Part shown: positions 1 through 5,651 of the stretch, piece after piece
Numbering within the stretch: the stretch's first letter is position 1
How the letters are laid out: every line of letters begins with the position of its first letter
DNA from: an uncultured Streptococcus sp.
GTDB lineage: Bacteria; Bacillota; Bacilli; Lactobacillales; Streptococcaceae
NCBI RefSeq assembly: GCF_959025735.1
Contig: NZ_CAUFJQ010000068.1
Location: 1 to 9,859 of the forward strand
Length of the DNA: 9,859 nucleotides
Reading direction: 5' to 3'
Position numbers and translations under genes: made by a program
The notes under the pieces: generated by a model
Databases searched by the model: none
The model's input: the letters and a program-made list of their open reading frames with translations, nothing else
Told to the model about the DNA's origin: nothing

Positions 1-54
1 TAGAGTACCTGACTACGAATCAGGCGGTTAGAGGTTCGACTCCTCTAGGGTGCA
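1..54 (+). tRNA. tRNA-Arg(ACG), 5'-truncated by the window edge
   Basis: These bases are identical to positions 111-164 of the complete tRNA-Arg gene that follows, so this is the last 54 nt of a second copy. The first 20 nt (acceptor 5' strand and half of the D arm) lie before the window. The anticodon ACG is at 15-17 in a CTACGAA loop closed by CCTGA/TCAGG. The 3' end AGGGTGC plus discriminator A is followed by TGG, so CCA is not encoded. The ACG anticodon, with A34 normally deaminated to inosine, reads CGU/CGC/CGA. Confidence 0.93.
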
Positions 55-90
55 TGGTCGCAAGGCTATGTAATAATTGAATAGGAATGA

Positions 91-164
91 GCACCCTTAG
101 CTCAACTGGATAGAGTACCTGACTACGAATCAGGCGGTTAGAGGTTCGACTCCTCTAGGGTGCA
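91..164 (+). tRNA. tRNA-Arg(ACG), complete second copy
   Basis: This is a 74-nt cloverleaf. Acceptor GCACCCT pairs with AGGGTGC, followed by discriminator A. The D arm carries AGCTCAACTGGATAGAGT. The anticodon stem CCTGA/TCAGG (118-122/130-134) closes loop CTACGAA with anticodon ACG at 125-127. The T arm is GAGGTTCGACTCCTC with the invariant TTCGA. CCA is not encoded. A 36-nt spacer separates it from the preceding identical copy and 19 nt separate it from tRNA-Pro, so all three are probably one transcript. Confidence 0.97.
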
Positions 165-180
165 TAAAGCGGTAGCTTTA
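165..180 (+). other. Small perfect hairpin between tRNA-Arg and tRNA-Pro
   Basis: TAAAGC (165-170) pairs perfectly with GCTTTA (175-180) around loop GGTA. It fills almost all of the 19-nt spacer. No T-run follows, so it is not an intrinsic terminator. It may help tRNA processing (RNase P and 3'-end maturation) or be a chance palindrome. Confidence 0.4.
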
Positions 181-183
181 GAT

Positions 184-257
184 CGGGAAGTAGCTCAGCT
201 TGGTAGAGTACTTGGTTTGGGACCAAGGTGTCGCAGGTTCGAATCCTGTCTTCCCGA
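184..257 (+). tRNA. tRNA-Pro(TGG)
   Basis: This is a 74-nt cloverleaf. Acceptor CGGGAAG pairs with CTTCCCG (250-256), followed by discriminator A at 257. The D arm contains AGCTCAGCTTGGTAGAGT. The anticodon stem CTTGG/CCAAG closes loop TTTGGGA with anticodon TGG at 218-220, which decodes CCN proline codons, mainly CCA/CCG. The T arm contains GGTTCGAATCC. CCA is not encoded. It is the last gene of the tRNA cluster; a terminator begins about 10 nt downstream. Confidence 0.97.
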
Positions 258-267
258 TAGTGTATCG

Positions 268-300
268 AAAAAGTCTAATGGTTGTCATTAGACTTTTTTT
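268..300 (+). terminator. Intrinsic terminator of the tRNA operon
   Basis: AAGTCTAATG (271-280) pairs perfectly with CATTAGACTT (286-295) around loop GTTGT, and a T-run continues to 300. The A-rich 5' flank (268-270) extends pairing into the T-run. It ends the tRNA transcript before the convergent ntdP gene. Confidence 0.92.
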
Positions 301-327
301 GTAGTTATTTTTTTATTAATTTACAAG

Positions 328-348
328 AAAAAAGAGCTTGCGCTCTTT
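328..348 (-). terminator. Intrinsic terminator of ntdP (minus strand)
   Basis: Read on the minus strand, AAAGAGC (348-342) pairs with GCTCTTT (337-331) around loop GCAA, and the T-run continues through 328. It lies 7 nt past the ntdP stop codon. On the + strand the hairpin is followed by CC rather than a T-run, so it should act only for the minus-strand genes. Confidence 0.85.
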
Positions 349-354
349 CCAACT

Positions 355-888
355 TTATTTATTTCGCAGTTCAACATAACGGTTATACCAAATTTTGATA
401 TATTCCTCAGAAAAAGGACCTTTGTTTTGGTTTATCCAATCTACTAGAACCTTAACATTTTCTTTTAAAATAAAGTCGATGTCATCTGAATAGTGCATTT
501 TTTCTTTATGCTGCTCGTATTCTTCAACATCTAACAATTTTTTTTCACCATTGGTAAAGACCTTGACATCGAGATCATAGTCGATATATTTTAAGGCTTC
601 TTGGTCAATGTGAAAAGGACTTGCTAGGTTACAGTAGTAAGACACACCATTGTCACGGATCATGGCGATGATGTTAAACCAATATTTTTTATGGAAATAA
701 ACGATCGCTGGTTCACGCGTGATCCAACGTCTACCATCACTTTCAGTCACAAGTGTATGATCATTTACTCCAATAATTGCATTTTCGGTTATCTTTAATA
801 CCATGGTGTCACGCCATGTTCGGTGTAAACTGCCATCATGTTTATAACTTTGAATTGTAATAAAGTCGCCTTCTTTAGGTAGTTTCAT
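355..888 (-). CDS. ntdP: DUF402 nucleoside tri-/diphosphate phosphatase (UPF0374 family)
   Basis: This 177-aa soluble protein has no signal peptide or membrane segment. The family is known: Staphylococcus aureus Ntdp and Streptomyces FomD are DUF402 metal-dependent phosphohydrolases, and the Ntdp branch removes phosphate from nucleoside tri- and diphosphates. Visible family signatures are RTWRD (residues 23-27), TREPA (57-61), WFN (70-72), YYCNLASP (84-91) and the acidic run YIDYDLDVKV (101-110), which should supply metal ligands. An acidic/aromatic helical C-terminus follows. The length fits the family. The start is the ATG whose upstream region on the minus strand has only a weak AAAG/GG-type ribosome site. 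It lies 109 nt downstream of recX in the same direction and has its own extended -10 promoter and a terminator. The family call is firm; the exact substrate is inferred. Confidence 0.85.
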   Translation of the reverse strand: MKLPKEGDFITIQSYKHDGSLHRTWRDTMVLKITENAIIGVNDHTLVTESDGRRWITREPAIVYFHKKYWFNIIAMIRDNGVSYYCNLASPFHIDQEALKYIDYDLDVKVFTNGEKKLLDVEEYEQHKEKMHYSDDIDFILKENVKVLVDWINQNKGPFSEEYIKIWYNRYVELRNK

Positions 889-926
889 AACTTACCAACT
901 TTCTACAATCTAAGTATATCCTCTAT

Positions 927-935
927 ATTGTATCA
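927..935 (-). promoter_or_regulatory. Extended -10 promoter element for ntdP
   Basis: On the minus strand this reads TGATACAAT: an extended -10 (TGn) directly in front of hexamer TACAAT. A T-rich stretch with TTGAAA lies upstream, but not at ideal -35 spacing; extended -10 promoters do not need a good -35. The predicted start near position 920 gives a leader of about 32 nt. It probably lets ntdP be transcribed independently of recX, since I see no terminator in the gap between them. Confidence 0.55.
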
Positions 936-997
936 TATTTTTTCAAAATTTTTCTTATTTTTCTATTATATTTCCAAATTGATTGTTTCAGATAGAA

Positions 998-1780
998 TTA
1001 TTCATCTAAGAAGTTTCTGATGGCTGATTTTATATCAGAATAGTCGTAGCCTTTTCTGGCCAGTGCTTGAGTCAAGCGTTGTTTGAGGTCATAGCCTTCA
1101 TATTTTTTACTGTATTTACGGTATTGTTTTTCTAACTCTTTTAGAATGAGCTCATTGGTTGTTTCTTCATCTGTTTCGAGCTCGAGATTTTGGAATGCTA
1201 TCTTCGCTTGGTTGTATGTAAAGCCTTTTGAAATGAGTCCTTGGATGATTTTAGTTTCAATAGCTTTTAACGGATATTTCCCTTGGTATTTTTTTACGAG
1301 TTTTATTGCGGTACGGTCGATCACTTCTGAGAAATCATAGTCTGCAAGTATTTCTTGTAGGATAGATTTTGGTATCCCTTTTTGTAGAATTTTTTGTTGT
1401 AATAAGGCAGGGCCCTTATCGCCACTGAGAAGGTTGGCCTCTATCAGGTTTCTTGCATATTGACGATCATCTAACCACTTGTCTTCTTTTAGCTGTTGGA
1501 CCACTTTATCAATAATGCCATTATCAATCTCATATTTTGTCAGGTAGTCTCGGACCTCTTTTGTTGTTCGAGCTTTAAAAGAAAGATGGTAAAGGGCCAG
1601 GTTTTTACCATAGGAGTATTGAGCAAACTCTTGGATTTCTTTTAGTTCCTCTTCACTGATTTCTTTATCTTTGGAAAGAAAATATTTGACGATGGTGTCT
1701 TCTGTAATATAAAGTTTTTGATCATTGTCTAATTCCAGGAGGTAGAGTCTTTTTTTCTTTTCTAGTTTTGTAATTTTCAT
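998..1780 (-). CDS. recX: Recombination regulator RecX
   Basis: This 260-aa protein is a cytoplasmic modulator of RecA that binds in the groove of RecA filaments and tunes recombination and SOS. The architecture fits RecX of Firmicutes, which is longer than the E. coli form. A short beta-type N-terminal extension (about 1-50) precedes tandem three-helix RecX repeats. Visible signatures are the first-repeat segment ending in REV/YL (75-80), the hallmark LKEDKWLDDRQYAR (97-110), KGPALLQQKILQKGI (122-136), and a C-terminal repeat ending in a KQRLTQALARKGYDYSDI segment. There are no membrane segments. The start is the only ATG matching the conserved MKITKLEKK opening. There is no ribosome binding site; the bases before the ATG are a TATAAT box, so the mRNA may be leaderless. 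It is divergent from rlmD. Confidence 0.93.
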   Translation of the reverse strand: MKITKLEKKKRLYLLELDNDQKLYITEDTIVKYFLSKDKEISEEELKEIQEFAQYSYGKNLALYHLSFKARTTKEVRDYLTKYEIDNGIIDKVVQQLKEDKWLDDRQYARNLIEANLLSGDKGPALLQQKILQKGIPKSILQEILADYDFSEVIDRTAIKLVKKYQGKYPLKAIETKIIQGLISKGFTYNQAKIAFQNLELETDEETTNELILKELEKQYRKYSKKYEGYDLKQRLTQALARKGYDYSDIKSAIRNFLDE

Positions 1781-1786
1781 GTTTTT

Positions 1787-1792
1787 ATTATA
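1787..1792 (-). promoter_or_regulatory. recX -10 box placing +1 on the ATG
   Basis: On the minus strand this is a consensus TATAAT whose last base (1787) is 7 nt from the A of the recX ATG (1780), so the standard +1 position coincides with the start codon. No convincing -35 is seen 17 nt upstream. No Shine-Dalgarno sequence fits in the 7 nt available. Confidence 0.6.
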
Positions 1793-1802
1793 CCGAAAAA
1801 TG

Positions 1803-1811
1803 TGTTAAGAT
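1803..1811 (+). promoter_or_regulatory. rlmD extended -10 box placing +1 on the ATG
   Basis: TGTTAAGAT is a TGn extended -10 with hexamer TAAGAT at 1806-1811. Counting the last T as -7 puts +1 at 1818, the A of the rlmD ATG. An AGGG lies at 1812-1815 but is only 2 nt from the ATG, too close for a normal ribosome site. It overlaps the recX promoter region on the other strand. Confidence 0.5.
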
Positions 1812-1817
1812 AGGGAT

Positions 1818-3170
1818 ATGAACGTTAAAGTAAAACAAAAAATTCCTTTGAAAATTAAACGAATGGGAATTAACGGAGAAGGGATTGGCTTTTATAAAAA
1901 AACACTTGTCTTTGTGCCAGGTGCCTTGAAGGGAGAAGATATCTTCTGCCAAATTACAAGTGTCAAAAAAAATTTTGCGGAAGCCAAACTCTTATCTGTG
2001 AATAAGGCGTCTAAGTATCGGGTGACACCCATGTGTGATATCTATGAGACCTGTGGGGGCTGTCAAATCATGCATTTGAAGTATGACAAGCAGCTGGAGT
2101 TTAAGACAGATTTGTTGCAACAAGCCTTGAAAAAGTTCTCGCCTGAAGGCTTTGAACAGTATGCTATTCGGCCGACAATCGGAATGCAGGAGCCTCTTTA
2201 CTATCGGGCCAAATTGCAATTTCAAACAAGGAAATTCAAGGGCCAAGTCAAGGCGGGCCTCTATGCTCAAAATTCACATTATTTGGTAGAATTAAAAGAT
2301 TGTTTGGTCCAAGATCCGGTTATTCAAGCGATTGCCAATGATCTTGCGGATTTATTGACTTACTACCAGATTCCGATTGCTGATGAGCGTAAAGAACTGG
2401 GTGTCAGAACTATGATGGTTAGACGAGCTCGGAAGTCTGGTCAGGTTCAGATCATTGTGGTCACTAGTCGGCAGATTAATTTAAAGGATTTAGTGGAAGA
2501 CTTGGTTAAGAAACACCCTGAGATTGTCACCGTTGCTGTTAATAAAAATACGTCTCGCTCCAGTGAAATCTATGGCGAACAAACACAGATTATTTGGGGA
2601 GAAGAGGCCATTTTGGAAGGTGTTTTGGATTATGAATTCTCCCTGTCTCCTCGAGCTTTTTACCAGTTGAATCCGGAACAAACTGAAGTATTGTATAGTG
2701 AGGCTGTCAAGGCTCTAGATGTTTCTCCAGAGGATCATCTTATTGATGCCTACTGTGGGGTTGGAACGATTGGGTTTGCCTTTGCTAATAGAGTGAAAAG
2801 TGTTCGGGGGATGGATATTATTCCTGAAGCGATTGAAGATGCCAAATACAATGCTAAACGGATGGGATTTGAGAATACCCACTATGAGGCTGGGACAGCA
2901 GAAGAGATCATTCCTCGCTGGTACCAGGAAGGCTATCGGGCTAATGCTGTGATCGTAGATCCACCTCGTACGGGCTTGGGGGCAAAATTAATCGAGACCT
3001 TGTTGCACTATGCACCTGAAAAGATGGTCTATGTCTCTTGTAATGTATCGACTTTGGCACGGGATCTAGTGGCTTTGACGAAGGTTTATCAGGTTGAATA
3101 CATTCAATCAGTGGACATGTTCCCCCATACTGCACGGACAGAAGCAGTTGTGAAATTAGTGAAGAAGTGA
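1818..3170 (+). CDS. rlmD: 23S rRNA (uracil-C5)-methyltransferase, RumA/RlmD family
   Basis: This 450-aa SAM-dependent enzyme makes 5-methyluridine in 23S rRNA. An N-terminal TRAM RNA-binding domain covers about 1-60. The 4Fe-4S ligands are C73, C79, C82 (in CGGC) and C162 (in KDCLVQD), spaced as in E. coli RumA. A central RNA-binding region precedes the C-terminal Rossmann methyltransferase. This has SAM motif DAYCGVGTIGF (D310-F320), DPPRTG (381-386), catalytic nucleophile C408 in SCNVSTLARDL, and the general-base glutamate E442 in HTARTEAV. All catalytic and cluster residues are intact. Gram-positives can have a dual-specificity RlmCD paralogue, so whether this copy methylates U1939, U747 or another uridine cannot be read here. 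It is the first gene of a five-gene operon. Confidence 0.94.
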   Translation: MNVKVKQKIPLKIKRMGINGEGIGFYKKTLVFVPGALKGEDIFCQITSVKKNFAEAKLLSVNKASKYRVTPMCDIYETCGGCQIMHLKYDKQLEFKTDLLQQALKKFSPEGFEQYAIRPTIGMQEPLYYRAKLQFQTRKFKGQVKAGLYAQNSHYLVELKDCLVQDPVIQAIANDLADLLTYYQIPIADERKELGVRTMMVRRARKSGQVQIIVVTSRQINLKDLVEDLVKKHPEIVTVAVNKNTSRSSEIYGEQTQIIWGEEAILEGVLDYEFSLSPRAFYQLNPEQTEVLYSEAVKALDVSPEDHLIDAYCGVGTIGFAFANRVKSVRGMDIIPEAIEDAKYNAKRMGFENTHYEAGTAEEIIPRWYQEGYRANAVIVDPPRTGLGAKLIETLLHYAPEKMVYVSCNVSTLARDLVALTKVYQVEYIQSVDMFPHTARTEAVVKLVKK

Positions 3171-3177
3171 AAGAAGA

Positions 3178-3621
3178 ATGGATATTTGGGAAAAACTTTA
3201 TCTTGAGGCGAAAGCTCTCTATGCGCCTCACGAGGTTTCAGATTTTGTCTATGCTCGACATGTGGTTGCTGCTGTTGAGGCTGCAGATGGTCAGATTTTT
3301 ACGGGCTTTTGTATGGAAGGAACCTGTGGCGTCTTTCATTTATGTGCCGAACGAGCAGCTCTCTTCAACATGTATCAACAAACAGGACAGACCAAGGTCA
3401 AGCGCATTATTGCTTTTCGAGACAAGCCTCCTTATGGAGAAGGCTCCGGGATGCCTTGTGGAGCCTGTCGTGAATTTCTCCTTGAGCTAAATGCAGAGAA
3501 TCGTCATCTAGAATTTATGGTGGATTATGAGAGTCGCAAGACCATTACTTTAGGTGAACTGATGCCTCTTTGGTGGGGAGAAGAACGGGCTCGTCAGAGA
3601 GAAAATAAAGGGAATGAGTAG
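3178..3621 (+). CDS. Cytidine deaminase-fold protein, zinc-dependent, substrate unknown
   Basis: This 147-aa protein belongs to the CDA superfamily. Zinc and catalytic motifs are complete: C56-A-E58 (a zinc cysteine and the proton-shuttle glutamate) and P93-C94-G-A-C97 (the other two zinc cysteines). The loop before the active site reads GFCMEGTCGVFHLCAE, with E47 where classical Cdd proteins have an NVENAS-like substrate loop. The ribose-recognition sequence is therefore not canonical. It could deaminate a cytidine-like, blasticidin-like or other amino-pyrimidine substrate; I would not call it cdd. It starts 7 nt after the rlmD stop with only a poor ribosome site (AAGAAG abutting the ATG), so translation is probably coupled to rlmD. 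The C-terminal tail (about 130-147) is charged and ends in ENKGNE. Confidence 0.85.
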   Translation: MDIWEKLYLEAKALYAPHEVSDFVYARHVVAAVEAADGQIFTGFCMEGTCGVFHLCAERAALFNMYQQTGQTKVKRIIAFRDKPPYGEGSGMPCGACREFLLELNAENRHLEFMVDYESRKTITLGELMPLWWGEERARQRENKGNE

Positions 3622-3634
3622 AGGAAATAAATAA

Positions 3635-3868
3635 ATGGACAATGTTATTGATGTATCGATTCCAGTTGCTCAAGTTATTGATCAACATCCGGAAGTATTG
3701 GATTTGTTAGTGGAGTTGGGCTTTAAACCCTTAGCCAATCCGATCATGCGCAATACAGTTGGGCGCAAGGTTTCTTTGAAACAAGGATCAAAATTAGAAG
3801 GTACTCCTATGGAGAAGATTGTGCGAACACTAGAGGCTAATGGCTATGAAGTAGTGGGGCTAGACTAA
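3635..3868 (+). CDS. DUF1858 domain protein
   Basis: This 77-aa protein is entirely one DUF1858-like helical domain. Signatures are DVSIPVAQVIDQHPEVLDLL (6-25), ELGF (27-30), then PLANPIMRNTVGRKVSL and a C-terminal helix ending VVGLD. DUF1858 and the related ScdA_N domain are usually found fused to, or next to, hemerythrin-like proteins. Here the domain is a free-standing protein encoded directly before the DUF438/hemerythrin gene. It has no cysteines, unlike ScdA_N, so a thiol-based metal role is unlikely. The ribosome site AGAGGAAA sits about 8 nt before the ATG. Its stop overlaps the next start by 1 nt (TAATG), so the two are translationally coupled and probably work together. The biochemical role is unknown. 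Confidence 0.85.
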   Translation: MDNVIDVSIPVAQVIDQHPEVLDLLVELGFKPLANPIMRNTVGRKVSLKQGSKLEGTPMEKIVRTLEANGYEVVGLD

Positions 3869-5214
3869 TGAGTGATGAACGAATTCACGTCTTAAGAGAT
3901 ATCTTATTAGAGCTTCATCATGGAGCTTCTCCTGAGTCGGTTCAGGAGCGCTTTGATGCGACCTTTGCAGGGGTTTCTGCGATTGAGATCTCTCTTATGG
4001 AGCATGAACTGATGAATTCAGATGCAGGTGTGACTTTTGAAGATGTTATGGAGCTTTGTGATGTCCATGCCAATCTCTTTAAGAATGCTGTTCAAGGGGT
4101 CGAAGTGGCAGATACAGACCATCCAGGTCACCCAGTTCAGATCTTTAAACAGGAGAACTTAGCCCTTCGAGCCGCTATGATGCGGGTCCGTCGCTTGCTA
4201 GACAATTATGAGACGACTGAGGATCCTGAGATGATTCAGGAGATTCATAAGGGCTTGTTACGTCAGCTGGGCTTGGTGGGTCAATTTGACCGGCATTACC
4301 GTCGCAAGGAAGAGTTGATGTTTCCGATTATGGAAAAATATGGGCATGATTCCCCACCAAAAGTGATGTGGGGAGTAGATGACCAGATTCGAGAACTCTT
4401 TGCGAAAGCTTTGGATGCGGCCAAGAAATTACCGGAATCTAGTATTTCTGAAGTCAAGGAGCTCTTTGAAGCCTTTGCACAAGAGTTTGAGGGCATGATC
4501 TTCAAGGAGGAGTCGATCCTCTTGATGATTTTGCTGGAGTCCTTTACCCAGGATGACTGGCTCTCCATTGCAGAAGAAAGTGATGCTTATGGTTATGCCA
4601 TTATTCTCCCAAGTGAGAAATGGGTGCCGAAACGTGTGGACTTTAAGGAGGAAGCGTCGAAAGAGTCAGAAGGTTCAACTGAACCACTTCCTTCTTCAAA
4701 AGGAGATGAGCACCGTCAGGTCATTGAAACTCCTGAGGGGCAATTGACCATTACCTTCACGCCTAAGAAAAAAGAAGAGAGCTTCGATCGCAAGCAACCA
4801 CAAGCTTTTGGCCATGGCTTTCTCTCTGTGGAGCAAGCGAATTTAATCTTGAACCAGTTACCAATGGAGATCACCTTTGTCAATAAGGATGATATTTTCC
4901 AATATTACAATGATGCTGCGCCTTTTGAGGAAATGATTTTTAAGAGGACGCCTTCGCAGGTAGGACGCAATGTTGAGCTGTGTCACCCACCGAAATATTT
5001 GGAGAAGGTCAAAGCCATCATGCAGGGGCTTCGTGAAGGGAAAAAAGACAAGTATGAAATGTGGTTCAAATCAGAATCGCGTGGGAAATTTGTCCATGTC
5101 ACCTATGCAGCAGTGCGTGATGAAGCTGGAGAGTTTCAAGGTGTCTTGGAATATGTTCAGGACATTCAACCTTATCGAGAGATCGATACGGATTTTTATA
5201 GAGGAATGGAGTAA
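3868..5214 (+). CDS. DUF438 / hemerythrin-like / PAS domain protein
   Basis: This 448-aa cytoplasmic protein has three parts. DUF438 (about 1-75) starts IHVLRDILLELHHG. A hemerythrin-type four-helix region (about 83-245) has candidate metal ligands H85/H88 in HPGHP, H143 in DRHYRRKEEL, E148/E149 and E214/E215 in FKEES. After a charged low-complexity linker (about 255-310), a PAS domain (about 316-445) contains VGRNVELCHPPK with C372 and H373. No membrane segment or output domain (kinase, DNA-binding) is seen. The expected role is sensing or handling O2, NO or redox state through a di-iron or haem-type centre; this is inferred from domain content, not shown. An oddity is the VDDQ stretch (V170-Q173), where I recall other DUF438 proteins having a His-Asp pair, so one ligand may be missing. 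It overlaps the DUF1858 start/stop by 1 nt and lies 2 nt before the DUF1912 gene. Confidence 0.88.
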   Translation: MSDERIHVLRDILLELHHGASPESVQERFDATFAGVSAIEISLMEHELMNSDAGVTFEDVMELCDVHANLFKNAVQGVEVADTDHPGHPVQIFKQENLALRAAMMRVRRLLDNYETTEDPEMIQEIHKGLLRQLGLVGQFDRHYRRKEELMFPIMEKYGHDSPPKVMWGVDDQIRELFAKALDAAKKLPESSISEVKELFEAFAQEFEGMIFKEESILLMILLESFTQDDWLSIAEESDAYGYAIILPSEKWVPKRVDFKEEASKESEGSTEPLPSSKGDEHRQVIETPEGQLTITFTPKKKEESFDRKQPQAFGHGFLSVEQANLILNQLPMEITFVNKDDIFQYYNDAAPFEEMIFKRTPSQVGRNVELCHPPKYLEKVKAIMQGLREGKKDKYEMWFKSESRGKFVHVTYAAVRDEAGEFQGVLEYVQDIQPYREIDTDFYRGME

Positions 5215-5216
5215 AG

Positions 5217-5471
5217 ATGAGTTACGAAATAGAGTTTATGAAGGAGTTTGAGGAGTGGATCAAGACTCAAGTCATGATCAATGAAATGGCTCTCGAAGAG
5301 AGTAAGAAGGTTTTTGATGAAGACCAGGACGAACGAGCTAAAATTGCCATGATTCGCTATGAAAGCCGTTTGGATGCTTATCAGTTCTTGCAAGGGAAGT
5401 TTGAAAATTTCCATGCTGGAAAAGGATTTCATGATTTACCAGATGGCCTCTTTGGTGAAAGAAAATATTAA
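5217..5471 (+). CDS. DUF1912 family protein
   Basis: This 84-aa acidic, helical, cytoplasmic protein matches the short streptococcal DUF1912 family: opening SYEIEFMKEFEEWIKTQV, a long helix through SKKVFDEDQDERAKIAMI, and the tail FHDLPDGLFGERKY. No catalytic motif or membrane segment is visible and no function is known to me. The ribosome site GGAG at 5208-5211 overlaps the end of the preceding gene with 5-nt spacing, and only 2 nt separate it from the DUF438 stop. It is the last gene of the rlmD operon. Confidence 0.85.
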   Translation: MSYEIEFMKEFEEWIKTQVMINEMALEESKKVFDEDQDERAKIAMIRYESRLDAYQFLQGKFENFHAGKGFHDLPDGLFGERKY

Positions 5472-5494
5472 AATGGCCTTATTGAAGGCGTTTT
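5470..5494 (+). terminator. Weak candidate terminator after the DUF1912 gene
   Basis: GCCTT (5476-5480) pairs with AAGGC (5485-5489) around loop ATTG. Outer AAAA (5470-5473) can pair with TTTT (5491-5494). The stem is short and the U-tract only four bases, so termination may be partial and some read-through into the next unit is possible. Confidence 0.35.
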
Positions 5495-5528
5495 ACTGGC
5501 TAGATTTACCTGAAAATTGAGCAATGAC

Positions 5529-5556
5529 TTGATTTTTTAAGGGATTGTGATACAAT
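5529..5556 (+). promoter_or_regulatory. Promoter of the helix-hairpin-helix protein gene
   Basis: The -35 TTGATT (5529-5534) is separated by 16 nt from the -10 TACAAT (5551-5556), which is itself extended by TGA (TGATACAAT). The predicted start is near 5563, giving a leader of about 89 nt. Confidence 0.7.
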
Positions 5557-5562
5557 AAAAAA

Positions 5563-5651
5563 GTTGAAATGACATCAACGGATTATTGAATGGAATTATG
5601 GTGATGAAACCTTGTTGCCTTAGGAATTGATCACTGAATTTAGGAGGAAAA
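5563..5651 (+). other. Long 5' leader of the helix-hairpin-helix gene
   Basis: The leader opens with a hairpin at its very 5' end: GTTGA (5563-5567) pairs with TCAAC (5575-5579) around AATGACA, a layout that can protect mRNA from 5' decay. Near the 3' end, CCT...AATT upstream can pair with AATT...AGG overlapping the ribosome site AGGAGG at 5642-5647, though with a 4x4 internal loop, so any masking would be weak. I do not recognise a known riboswitch or ribosomal-protein leader. Confidence 0.4.

Noticed and set aside
1..300. tRNA cluster as an integration (att) site with a mobile element
   Set aside because: There is no integrase gene and no second partial tRNA end flanking foreign DNA; the repeated 54 bases are explained by two tRNA-Arg genes 36 nt apart.
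889..997. Possible recX terminator between recX and ntdP
   Set aside because: The stretch is AT-rich but I find no GC-containing hairpin followed by a U-tract on the minus strand.
1992..2270. Minus-strand open frame of 92 codons opposite rlmD
   Set aside because: It is fully antisense to the conserved Fe-S and RNA-binding region of rlmD, has no ribosome site and no recognisable protein features.
3167..3490. + strand open frame of 107 codons overlapping the deaminase gene
   Set aside because: It is an out-of-frame shadow; the overlapping frame carries intact zinc motifs and family-length protein.
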